NCBI GenBank assembly: GCA_020441665.1
Contig: JAGRLT010000136.1
Location: 1 to 37,309, forward strand
Length of the DNA stretch: 37,309 nucleotides
Direction of reading: 5' to 3'
Origin: Nitratireductor sp.
GTDB lineage: Bacteria; Pseudomonadota; Alphaproteobacteria; Rhizobiales; Rhizobiaceae
Part shown: piece by piece, positions 24,432-31,779 of the stretch
How positions within the stretch are numbered: the stretch's first letter is position 1
Layout: the number at the start of each line of letters is the position of its first letter
Program-made: the position numbers and the translations under genes
The notes under the pieces: model-generated
Database searches by the model: none
What the model saw: the letters and a program-made list of their open reading frames with translations, nothing else
Told to the model about the DNA's origin: nothing

Positions 24432-25537
24432 CGCTTTCCGTCTCGCTGCGCCATCGCTTCACCGGCTTCGAAATCGATGCGGCGTTCTCAGCACCCGCCG
24501 GCGTCACCGCCCTGTTCGGCCGCTCGGGCTCCGGCAAGACCACCATCGTCAACGCCATCGCCGGCCTGCTGAAGCCCCAGGCCGGCCGCATCGCGCTCGA
24601 TGACAACCCGCTCTTCGACAGCGCCGCCCGCCACTGGACCCCGCCGCACAGGCGCCGCATCGGCTATGTCTTTCAGGAAGGCCGCCTGTTTCCCCATCTG
24701 ACCGTCGCGGGCAACCTCGCCTATGGCCGGCGTTTCGCGCCGCCCGATGCGCCGGGCACCGGCAGGCTTGCCGGGTTCGAGCCCGTCGTCGACCTCCTCG
24801 GCATCGCCCATCTGCTCGACCGCCGGCCGGGCACGCTCTCGGGCGGCGAGAAGCAGCGCGTGGCGATCGGCAGGGCACTGTTATGCGCACCGCGACTGCT
24901 GCTGATGGACGAGCCGCTGGCGGCACTGGATGAGCCGCGCAAGCGCGAAATCCTGCCCTTTCTCGAGAGCATCCGCGATTTCGCCGGCATCCCCATTCTC
25001 TATGTCAGCCACGCGCTCGCCGAGGTGGCGCGGCTTGCCACCACCGTCGTCGTTGTCGAGAATGGCAGGGTCGTGCGCAGCGGCCCGGCCGAGGCCGTCC
25101 TGTCCGATCCGCTGGCAGCCCTGCAGCTCGGCCTGCGCGAGGCGGGATCGCTCCTCGCCGGCACGGTCGCCCGCCATGAGGAAGACGGGTTGACGCGCCT
25201 GCGCATCGGCACGCAGGAGCTGCTGCTTCCGGCGGTCGATGCCCCGCCCGGCGCCGCCCTGCGCGTGCGCATCGATGCCAAGGACGTCATTCTGGCGCGC
25301 CGGCGGCCGGAGCAGATCTCGGCCCTCAACATTCTCGACACCGTGATCGAATCCGTTCAGCCGGGCAGTGGTCCGGGCATGCTGGTACAGCTCTCGATCG
25401 GCGATCAGAAACTGCTTGCCCGCGTCACCAAGCGCTCGGCGGCCGCACTCGCCCTGGCACCGGGCGTGCGCGTCTTCGCCATCGCCAAGACGGTTTCCGT
25501 CGCGCCGCTCGATGTCGGCCGCTTCCTCGCATCGTGA
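24428..25537 (+). CDS. modC: Molybdate ABC transporter ATP-binding protein
   Basis: A 369-residue ATPase. Walker A GRSGSGKTT is at 31-39, the signature LSGGEKQRVAIGRALL starts at 138 and Walker B LLLMDEP is at 157-163. The C-terminal third (about 290-369) is a TOBE/MOP-type domain, seen in SALNILDTVIESVQPG and LLARVTKRSAAALAL. It energises molybdate uptake through ModB. The ATG overlaps the modB stop (ATGA). Downstream, the CitE-family frame could begin at a GTG overlapping the modC stop. Confidence 0.94.
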   Translation: MTLSVSLRHRFTGFEIDAAFSAPAGVTALFGRSGSGKTTIVNAIAGLLKPQAGRIALDDNPLFDSAARHWTPPHRRRIGYVFQEGRLFPHLTVAGNLAYGRRFAPPDAPGTGRLAGFEPVVDLLGIAHLLDRRPGTLSGGEKQRVAIGRALLCAPRLLLMDEPLAALDEPRKREILPFLESIRDFAGIPILYVSHALAEVARLATTVVVVENGRVVRSGPAEAVLSDPLAALQLGLREAGSLLAGTVARHEEDGLTRLRIGTQELLLPAVDAPPGAALRVRIDAKDVILARRRPEQISALNILDTVIESVQPGSGPGMLVQLSIGDQKLLARVTKRSAAALALAPGVRVFAIAKTVSVAPLDVGRFLAS

Positions 25538-25587
25538 GGGCGAAAATCCGGCTTGCCAAACCACCCTCGCCGGGCAACAAGCAGCCC

Positions 25588-26475
25588 ATGGTTTTTCTGC
25601 CCGCAGATCTTTCGGCGTTCCGTTGGCGCCGCTCCGCCCTGTTCCTTCCGGCTTCCAACATCCGGGCCATCGAAAAGGCAGCCTCGCTCGCCGCCGACAC
25701 CCTGATTTTCGATCTTGAGGATGCCGTCGGGCCCGGCGAGCGCGAGACCGCCTTCGCCAATTTGCGCGGGACGGCCGCCGCCGCCGATTTCGGCAACCGG
25801 GAAACGGTGGTGCGCACGCCGGCCTTCGCCTCCGCGGAGTTCGCCACCGCCCTCGAAGCGGCACTGTCCATCGATCCGCGGGCCATCCTGTTGCCCAAGG
25901 TCGAGAGCCCGGCGACGATCGCCGCGGCATCGCATCAGCTTGCCGAGACCGGCTCCCGGGCGCGGCTCTGGGCGATGATCGAGACCCCCGGCGCGCTGAT
26001 CGATCTCGCCGCGATTGCAGGCGCCGGCGGGCGGCTCGAAGCACTTGTCGTCGGGACCAACGATCTTGCCAAGACAACCGGCGCCCGCATCGCGCCGGGC
26101 CGCGCGGTCCTGCTGCCCTGGCTGATGCAGGCGGTGGCCGCCGGCCGGGCCAATGGCCTTGCGGTGCTCGACGGGGTTTACAACCGGTTCCGCGATCTCG
26201 ACGGATTTGCGGCGGAATGCGCCGACGCCGCCGCCATGGGATTTGACGGCAAGACGCTTATCCATCCAACACAGATCGCCATCGCCAATGCGGCCTTCGG
26301 TCCGTCCGAGGCGGATCTCGCCCGGGCACGGACGATCGTTGCGGCATTCAGCCGGCCGGAAAACACCGACAAGGGTGTGATCCGGATCGATGGCGAGATG
26401 GTGGAGCGCCTGCATCTGGAAGAAGCCGAGCGATGGCTTGCCGCCGCACAGCAATTGCCGATGGAAACCGCATGA
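25588..26475 (+). CDS. HpcH/HpaI aldolase / CitE-family CoA ester lyase
   Basis: A protein of about 295 residues with a TIM-barrel lyase pattern. RRSALFLPASNIRAIEKAAS leads into TLIFDLEDAVGPGERE (Mg2+ Asp/Glu site, about 39-54), LLPKVESPATI, AMIETPGAL and NDLAKTTG. The end, GVIRIDGEMVERLHLEEAER, matches the C-terminal cap of CitE and malyl-CoA lyase relatives. Such enzymes cleave or hydrolyse malyl-CoA-like thioesters. The specific substrate is unknown, and the CitDF partners of citrate lyase are absent. ATG 25588 is preferred because it fits the family start. GTG 25534 overlaps the modC stop and is the alternative. It probably sits in the modABC transcript. Confidence 0.8.
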   Translation: MVFLPADLSAFRWRRSALFLPASNIRAIEKAASLAADTLIFDLEDAVGPGERETAFANLRGTAAAADFGNRETVVRTPAFASAEFATALEAALSIDPRAILLPKVESPATIAAASHQLAETGSRARLWAMIETPGALIDLAAIAGAGGRLEALVVGTNDLAKTTGARIAPGRAVLLPWLMQAVAAGRANGLAVLDGVYNRFRDLDGFAAECADAAAMGFDGKTLIHPTQIAIANAAFGPSEADLARARTIVAAFSRPENTDKGVIRIDGEMVERLHLEEAERWLAAAQQLPMETA

Positions 26476-26523
26476 CGGCGCCGCCGCCTGCGCCCTATGA
26501 AATATTTTGCAGAAGGACCCGCC

Positions 26524-26730
26524 ATGACCACGATCTACCGCTTTCTCACCGGGCCCGACACGTCCGAATTCTGCCACAAGGTGACCAAGGCGCTTTCCCA
26601 GGGCTGGCGGCTTCACGGCGATCCGCAATATTGCCACGACCCCACAAGCGGCGAAATGCGCTGCGGCCAGGCGGTGGTGAAGGAAGTCGACGCCGCCTAT
26701 GATCCGCAACGCAGACTTGGGGAATATTAG
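26524..26730 (+). CDS. DUF1737 family small protein
   Basis: A 68-residue protein, MTTIYRFLTGPDTSEFCHKV then TKALSQGWRLHGDPQYCHDP and MRCGQAVVKEV. The L-x-GWxLHGxP pattern is that of DUF1737, a small domain of unknown function seen in many proteobacteria. The ATG at 26524 has AAGGA 7 bases upstream. It starts 48 bases after the CitE-family gene and may be cotranscribed. Its stop codon overlaps the stop of the convergent cation transporter. Confidence 0.8.
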   Translation: MTTIYRFLTGPDTSEFCHKVTKALSQGWRLHGDPQYCHDPTSGEMRCGQAVVKEVDAAYDPQRRLGEY

Positions 26731-27620
26731 GCTGTATCGACGGTCGCGTGCGCGATACCGAACTTTTCCGCAAGCAGCTTCTTGACCGCCATCTTGACCT
26801 CGAAGGGATCGGCACCGGCGGCCGGGGTGACTTCCAGCGTCACCATGGGGCGCTCCTGGGTGATCGACCACGCATGGATATGGCTGACGCCGGCAACGCC
26901 GCTGACGGCTGAAAGCGCATCGCGCATCGCGCCCATGTCGAGCCCCCGCGGCGTGCCTTCGAGCAGGATATGCGCGCTTTCGCGCAACACCGCCCAGGCG
27001 GACCGCAGGATGATCACGGCGACCAGCACCGACAGGATCGGGTCGATCGGCATCCAGCCGGTCGCCATGATCACCAGCGCCGCGACGATCGCCGCCACCG
27101 AGCCGAGCAGATCGCCCGCCACATGCAGCGCGGCAGCCCGCACATTGAGGTTTTCGGCTTCACCACGGGTCAGGACGACGAAGGCGACGACATTGACCGC
27201 AAGCCCGGCAAGGGCGACCCACAGCATCAACCCGCCCAGAACCTCCACCGGCTGCCGCAGGCGCTGCAGCGCCTCCCAGACGATCCAGCCCGCAATGACG
27301 AACAGCGACAATCCGTTGACGAAGGCGGCGAGCACGGAGAACCGGTCGAACCCGTAGGTGCGCTGGCGGTCCGCCGGGCGCCGGGCGATGCGAAAGGCCA
27401 GCCAGGCGAGCACCAGGGAGGCGAAATCCGTCAGCATGTGCCCGGCATCGGCGATCAGCGCCAGCGATCCCGACAGCAATCCGCCGGCGATTTCGGCCAG
27501 CATGAAGGCACCGGTGAGAACCGCCGCGATGGCGATCCCGGTTTCGCTTTTGGGCACATGGCCATGGCCGCCGGAAGGTTCGCCGTGATGGTGATGGCCG
27601 TGTTTGCCGTGAGAGTGCAT
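26727..27620 (-). CDS. Cation diffusion facilitator (zinc-type) transporter
   Basis: A 297-residue membrane protein. The His-rich N-terminus HSHGKHGHHHHGEPSGGHGH is followed by six helices. The metal site A is visible as HMLTD in helix II (ADAGHMLTDFASL) and HVAGD in helix V (AALHVAGDLLGS), the HxxxD pattern of zinc transporters. The C-terminal domain (about 210-297) has HIHAWSITQERPMVTLEV, typical of the cytoplasmic ferredoxin-like fold. It would export Zn2+ or similar metals in exchange for protons. The start ATG 27620 is chosen for the His-rich beginning. It is divergent from tctC. Confidence 0.88.
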   Translation of the reverse strand: MHSHGKHGHHHHGEPSGGHGHVPKSETGIAIAAVLTGAFMLAEIAGGLLSGSLALIADAGHMLTDFASLVLAWLAFRIARRPADRQRTYGFDRFSVLAAFVNGLSLFVIAGWIVWEALQRLRQPVEVLGGLMLWVALAGLAVNVVAFVVLTRGEAENLNVRAAALHVAGDLLGSVAAIVAALVIMATGWMPIDPILSVLVAVIILRSAWAVLRESAHILLEGTPRGLDMGAMRDALSAVSGVAGVSHIHAWSITQERPMVTLEVTPAAGADPFEVKMAVKKLLAEKFGIAHATVDTA

Positions 27621-27803
27621 GGCTGGTCCCGTTGCCGATCGGCAGACAACATCCGATTCGCGCCGCCCGGTAAACGGCATCGATGGCCGTCGCGGCCGGG
27701 CACTGACAAAAAATTGTCCGCGGGGCCTTCCTAACGGCAATTCCATGTGTAAACCTCACTCGATCCGAGTTCCGACAACCGGACAGTAATAGTGGAGGAA
27801 AAC

Positions 27804-28805
27804 ATGAATCTGTTTCACGTCACCCGGCGTGCCATTCTGGCTGGCGCCATGGTGCTTGCCGTGCCGGCAGCGGTCCTGGCTGCAAGCCACGCCTTCATGC
27901 CGGAAGCCACCGAATGCATCGCGCCTGCCAATGCCGGCGGCGGCTGGGACTTTACCTGCCGTCAGGTCGGCAAGACCATGCAGGATCTGGGCCTGGTTCC
28001 GGGCACCATGCAGGTGACCAACCTTGCCGGCGGTGGCGGTGGCGTCGCCTATGCGGAAGTCGCCAACAAGCGCAATGAGGACAACGGCCTGATCATCGCC
28101 GCTTCCTCGGCAACCGCTACCCGCCTCGCCCAGGGCGCCTATCCCGGCAACACGATGGACCAGATGCGCTGGCTCGGCGCCGTCGGCGCCGATTACGGCA
28201 TCATCGCCGTCGCTGCCAACTCCGACATCAATACGCTGCCTGAACTGATGGACATGATCAAGGCCGATCCGAGTTCGGTCTCCGTCGCCGGCGGATCGGC
28301 GGTCGGCGGCTGGGACCATCTCAAGGTTCTGCTGGCGGCCCAGAAGGCCGGCGTCGAGGACGTGCGCGCGGTCAAATACGTCGCCTTTGACGGCGGCGGC
28401 GAAGCCGTCACCCAATTGCTGGCGGGATCGGTGCAGGCCTTTACCGGCGATGCGTCGGAAGCCAAGGGCTTTGTCGAATCCGGCGACATCAAGGTGATCG
28501 CGATCCTGGCGCCCGAGCGGCTCGAAGGCGACTTTGCTTCCTTCCCCACCGCCAAGGAACAGGGCATCGACGTGATCGGAGCCAACTGGCGCGGCTTCTA
28601 CGCACCGGGCGGCATGTCCGATGCGGCCTATGACTACTGGGTCGCCGCGATCGCCGATACCTATGCATCAGACGAGTGGAAACAGATCATGGCCCAGAAC
28701 GGCCTTGCCCCGCTCAACCTCTCCGGCAAGGAGTTCCAGGACTTCGTTGCTGAGTCGGTGGCCTCGATCACCGACCTGTCGAAACAGATCGGCCTGATCA
28801 AGTAA
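27804..28805 (+). CDS. tctC: Tripartite tricarboxylate transporter substrate-binding protein (TctC/Bug family)
   Basis: A 333-residue periplasmic binding protein. The signal peptide is MNLFHVTRRAILAGAMVLAV then PAAVLA. The mature part has the Bug-family pattern: APANAGGGWDFTCR at the start of the domain, MQVTNLAGGGGGVAYAEV, and VSVAGGSAVGGWDHLKVLLA. It captures carboxylates or similar anions for TctA and TctB. The ATG 27804 follows GGAGG by 5 bases. It begins the tctCBA operon and is divergent from the cation transporter. The substrate is unknown. Confidence 0.92.
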   Translation: MNLFHVTRRAILAGAMVLAVPAAVLAASHAFMPEATECIAPANAGGGWDFTCRQVGKTMQDLGLVPGTMQVTNLAGGGGGVAYAEVANKRNEDNGLIIAASSATATRLAQGAYPGNTMDQMRWLGAVGADYGIIAVAANSDINTLPELMDMIKADPSSVSVAGGSAVGGWDHLKVLLAAQKAGVEDVRAVKYVAFDGGGEAVTQLLAGSVQAFTGDASEAKGFVESGDIKVIAILAPERLEGDFASFPTAKEQGIDVIGANWRGFYAPGGMSDAAYDYWVAAIADTYASDEWKQIMAQNGLAPLNLSGKEFQDFVAESVASITDLSKQIGLIK

Positions 28806-28818
28806 TCCGATCCATCTC

Positions 28819-28843
28819 TGCCGGCGGTGCAATGCCGCCGGCA
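28819..28843 (+). other. Perfect 9-bp hairpin between tctC and tctB
   Basis: TGCCGGCGG (28819-28827) pairs with CCGCCGGCA (28835-28843), loop of 7 bases. It starts 13 bases after the tctC stop and has no strong T-run. In binding-protein operons such hairpins partly end or stabilise the upstream mRNA so that the binding protein outnumbers the membrane parts. Confidence 0.7.
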
Positions 28844-28894
28844 CTTTGCCTGCGCCGGCTGCGCTCCGGCCGGCGGCGCCTCGAGGAGAACATC

Positions 28895-29326
28895 ATGAAC
28901 GACCGGATTTTCGGCGCCATCGCCGTGGCACTCGCCGCCTTTTATGCCTGGCGCGCCACTGCGATCCAGGAAAGTTTTATCCAGGATCCCGTCGGTCCGA
29001 AGATTTTTCCCTTCATGATCGCCGCCCTTCTCGGCGTTTCCGGCCTGGTCTTCGTCCTGCGGCCCGACCCGGCGCCGCAATGGCCGCACCTGTCGCGGCT
29101 GTTCGAGATCGCCGTCACCGTCGCCGTCATGGTGGCCTATGCCCTGCTGCTGCCGGAAGCGGGATTTGTCATTTCGACCGCCTTTGCCGCCGCCTTTCTT
29201 TCCTGGCGCCTCGATGCCCCGCCGCTCAAGGCGGCGATCGCCGGCATCGCCATTTCCGTCGGCATCTACATCGTCTTTCACCTGATCCTCGGCCTGTCGC
29301 TGGCGCGCGGGCCATGGGGTTTCTGA
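28895..29326 (+). CDS. tctB: Tripartite tricarboxylate transporter small membrane subunit
   Basis: A 143-residue protein with four predicted helices, MNDRIFGAIAVALAAFYAW near the start and KAAIAGIAISVGIYIVFHLI near the end. The DPVGPKIFPFMIAALLGVSG stretch is typical of TctB. It forms the membrane complex with TctA. The ATG follows GAGGAG by 7 bases, and tctA begins 47 bases after its stop. Confidence 0.9.
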   Translation: MNDRIFGAIAVALAAFYAWRATAIQESFIQDPVGPKIFPFMIAALLGVSGLVFVLRPDPAPQWPHLSRLFEIAVTVAVMVAYALLLPEAGFVISTAFAAAFLSWRLDAPPLKAAIAGIAISVGIYIVFHLILGLSLARGPWGF

Positions 29327-29373
29327 TTGGTCTGAACCGTTGATCCAGGATCAACAAAGGGAGGTATTACACC

Positions 29374-30900
29374 ATGGAAACCCTGTCGCTGCTCGGTGAT
29401 GGCTTCGCCGTCGCGCTGACCTTTCAGAACCTGTTTCTGGCGCTGATCGGCTGCTTTCTCGGCACCATCATGGGGGCACTGCCGGGCCTTGGCCCGTCGA
29501 ACGGCGTCGCGATCCTGATCCCGCTCGCCTTCACCCTCGGCCTGCCGGCGACGCCCGCGCTGATCCTGCTCACCTCGGTCTATTACGGCGCCATGTATGG
29601 CGGCCGCATCTCCTCGATCCTGCTCAACATACCGGGCGACGAGCCGGCGCTAATGACGACGCTCGACGGCTATCCCATGGCGCGGCAGGGCAAGGCCGGC
29701 GAAGCGCTCGCCCTTTCCGGCATCGCCTCCTTTGTCGGCGCCTTCTTCGCCACCTGGGGCCTGGTCTATCTGGCACCGCAACTGGTCAAGGTTGCGCTCC
29801 TCTTCGGCCCGGCGGAATATTTCGCCCTCTTCGCCCTCGCCTTCGCCACCCTGGGCGGCCTGTCGAGCAAGAACCAGGCCAAGGCCGCCTTCGCCGCGGC
29901 GCTCGGCCTCGGCATTTCGACCATCGGCGTCGATGGCCAGACCGGCGTGCCGCGCTTCACCTTCGGCGAGGTCCACCTCTATGACGGCATCGATTTCCTC
30001 GTCGCCATTGTCGGCCTGTTCGCCCTGTCGGAGGTCTTCGTCTTCCTCGAAAGCCATCGCGGCAGCGCCGATGCCGACGCCTCTAAGATGAAGATCGGCC
30101 GCCTGACGCCACCCGCCTCCATGTTGCGCGAAACGACACCGGCCATGGCCCGCTCCACGGTCATCGGCTTTATCGCCGGCGTCCTGCCGGGCGCGGGAGC
30201 CTCGCTCGGCTCCTTCCTCGCCTATTCGATCGAAAAGCGCATTTCCGACAAGAAGGGAACCTTCGGCAAGGGCGACCCGCGCGGCGTCGCCGCTCCCGAG
30301 GCCGGCAACAATGCGGCCGCCGGCGGCGCGCTCGTTCCCATGCTGGCGCTCGGCGTGCCGGGCTCAGGCACCACCGCCGTGCTGCTTGCCATGCTGCTGG
30401 CGCTCAACATCACCCCGGGCCCGCTGCTCTTCCAGCAGAACCCCGATGTCGTATGGGGCCTGATCGCCGCACTGTTCATCGGCAATGGCATGCTGCTGCT
30501 GATGAACATCCCCATGGTCAGCCTGTTCGTGCGCGTCCTGCTGATCCCGCCGAAATACCTGATGCCGATCGTCGCGATGGTCTCCTTCGTCGGCATTTAC
30601 GGCATATCGGGATCGACTTTCGACCTTCTGGTCATGATCGTCTTCGGCGTGCTCGGCTGGACCCTGCGCAAGCTCGACGTGCCGCTGGTGCCGATCGTGC
30701 TCGGCGTCCTGCTCGGCGACCAGATGGAAAAGAACCTGCGCCGCGCCATGACGATCTCCGACGGCGACTGGACGGTGCTGTTCGGCTCGCCGCTCGCCAT
30801 CACGCTTTGGGCCGTCGCCATTCTGGGCTTCGTCGCACCGATCCTGTTCGGCCACCTCTTCCGCGTGCGCCGCCGCGATCCGGAGCATGTCGGGGATTGA
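29374..30900 (+). CDS. tctA: Tripartite tricarboxylate transporter large membrane subunit
   Basis: A 508-residue membrane protein with about 11-12 helices. Two TctA signatures are clear: GALPGLGPSNGVAILIPLAF (about 31-50), and GALVPMLALGVPGSGTTAVL followed by LAML (about 314-337). It is the translocation channel of the TTT transporter, using an ion gradient. AGGGAGG lies about 10 bases upstream of the ATG. It is the last gene of tctCBA; the spacer before higB holds an operator but no obvious terminator. Confidence 0.95.
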   Translation: METLSLLGDGFAVALTFQNLFLALIGCFLGTIMGALPGLGPSNGVAILIPLAFTLGLPATPALILLTSVYYGAMYGGRISSILLNIPGDEPALMTTLDGYPMARQGKAGEALALSGIASFVGAFFATWGLVYLAPQLVKVALLFGPAEYFALFALAFATLGGLSSKNQAKAAFAAALGLGISTIGVDGQTGVPRFTFGEVHLYDGIDFLVAIVGLFALSEVFVFLESHRGSADADASKMKIGRLTPPASMLRETTPAMARSTVIGFIAGVLPGAGASLGSFLAYSIEKRISDKKGTFGKGDPRGVAAPEAGNNAAAGGALVPMLALGVPGSGTTAVLLAMLLALNITPGPLLFQQNPDVVWGLIAALFIGNGMLLLMNIPMVSLFVRVLLIPPKYLMPIVAMVSFVGIYGISGSTFDLLVMIVFGVLGWTLRKLDVPLVPIVLGVLLGDQMEKNLRRAMTISDGDWTVLFGSPLAITLWAVAILGFVAPILFGHLFRVRRRDPEHVGD

Positions 30901-30959
30901 TGTAAATCGGAGTGATTGCGACATTGGCACATCACGGTCGCGTCGATGATTGACGCTAT

Positions 30960-30995
30960 GTATCATATATTGATACATTCATCATTATATGATAC
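30960..30995 (+). promoter_or_regulatory. Palindromic operator upstream of higBA
   Basis: GTATCATATA (30960-30969) and TATATGATAC (30986-30995) are perfect inverted copies, and GTATCA-N5-TGATAC (30960-30976) forms an inner palindrome. The stretch is very AT-rich (17 GC in 60 bases, 30961-31020). It ends 9 bases before higB. Its position fits binding by the HigBA complex. Confidence 0.7.
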
Positions 30996-31004
30996 GAACT
31001 TAAG

Positions 31005-31286
31005 ATGATTGGAAGCGTCAAAGGGAAACTTGCCAGGAATGCCGTTGACGGCAGGTTTGGCAAAGGCTTCCCATCAAATTTGATCAACCGGACAAGAGCC
31101 ATGTTGACGGCGCTCAACGCTGCGGTTGTGTTGGATGACCTACGCTTTCCCCCTGGCAACCACCTTGAGGCGCTTAGGGGTGAGCGGCAAGGACAGCATT
31201 CAGTGCGAATCAACCAGCAATGGCGCATCTGTTTTAACTGGACGGATCAGGGGCCCACAGAGGTCGAGATCGTCGATTATCACTGA
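31005..31286 (+). CDS. higB: HigB-type toxin (RelE superfamily mRNA interferase)
   Basis: A 93-residue toxin of the HigB/plasmid-killer branch of RelE proteins. Diagnostic features are [20 protein letters not shown] then [20 protein letters not shown], with the C-terminal EVEIVDYH. The family cleaves mRNA on the ribosome. Toxin first and antitoxin second is the higBA order. The GC of its first codons (about 48 percent for 31021-31080) is below that of neighbouring core genes, suggesting transfer. The ribosome site is weak. Confidence 0.9.
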   Translation: MIGSVKGKLARNAVDGRFGKGFPSNLINRTRAMLTALNAAVVLDDLRFPPGNHLEALRGERQGQHSVRINQQWRICFNWTDQGPTEVEIVDYH

Positions 31287-31298
31287 GAGGACAGGAAG

Positions 31299-31580
31299 AT
31301 GCTGAAAGACCCGATGCATCCCGGTGCGGTTTTGAAGGAACTTTATCTGGCGCCGCTCGACATGAGCGCGATCGCGCTGGCCAGACAATTGAAGTTGCCG
31401 CGCACCCGGATCGAGCGGTTAATCAAGGGCATTACGGGCGTAACGCCTGATACCGCCGCCAGGCTCGCCCGGTTCTTCGGAACGACGCCAAACTACTGGC
31501 TCAACCTGCAGACCAATTTTGACCTGGCCCACATCGATACCGACGTGTCGCAGATCGAGCCCTTGCGCATGGCCGGATAG
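31299..31580 (+). CDS. higA: HigA-type antitoxin (Xre-family HTH)
   Basis: A 93-residue DNA-binding antitoxin. It starts HPGAVLKELYLAPLDMSAIA and continues with a Cro/C1-type helix-turn-helix (LARQLKLPRTRIERLIKGI; VTPDTAARLARFFGTTPNYW), ending NLQTNFDL. That is the HigA pattern. It would neutralise HigB and repress the promoter at the palindrome 30960-30995. The start ATG is preceded by AGGACAGGAAG and lies 12 bases after the higB stop. Confidence 0.92.
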   Translation: MLKDPMHPGAVLKELYLAPLDMSAIALARQLKLPRTRIERLIKGITGVTPDTAARLARFFGTTPNYWLNLQTNFDLAHIDTDVSQIEPLRMAG

Positions 31581-31584
31581 AAAG

Positions 31585-31687
31585 GTTCGTCACCCTTGGG
31601 CTTGTCCCAAGGGTCTGCGCAATCCCGGTCAGAGCGAGTTTTCCGACGGACCCTAGGATCCTAGCCACAAGGGCGAGGATGACGAAT
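31585..31687. repeat. Degenerate inverted-repeat element (about 103 bp)
   Basis: The ends are inverted copies: TTCGTCACCCTTGGGCTTGT at the left matches the reverse complement of the right end (TTCGTCATCCTCGCCCTTGT), with changes at 4 of 20 positions. The left end also folds alone (ACCCTTGGG, loop CTTGT, CCCAAGGGT). It resembles short intergenic repeat elements that I recall from rhizobial genomes, CTCGGGCTTG...CAAGCCCGAGG type. It sits between higA and the aminotransferase gene; the remaining bases to 31779 hold nothing visible. Confidence 0.6.
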
Positions 31688-31779
31688 GCAGGGCGCTCTT
31701 GACCGCCGACTTTCTTCCACATGCGATAGCATCCTTACAGGAAGGCTTGCTCTACACGCCAAGATAACGGTGCGCCCCC

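Noticed and set aside
25405-26871. Minus-strand open frame of 488 codons
   Set aside because: Antisense to the CitE-family gene and modC end; no recognisable domain.
31005-31580. Prophage remnant around higBA
   Set aside because: No integrase, capsid, tail or lysis gene is present. A toxin-antitoxin pair alone does not indicate a prophage.
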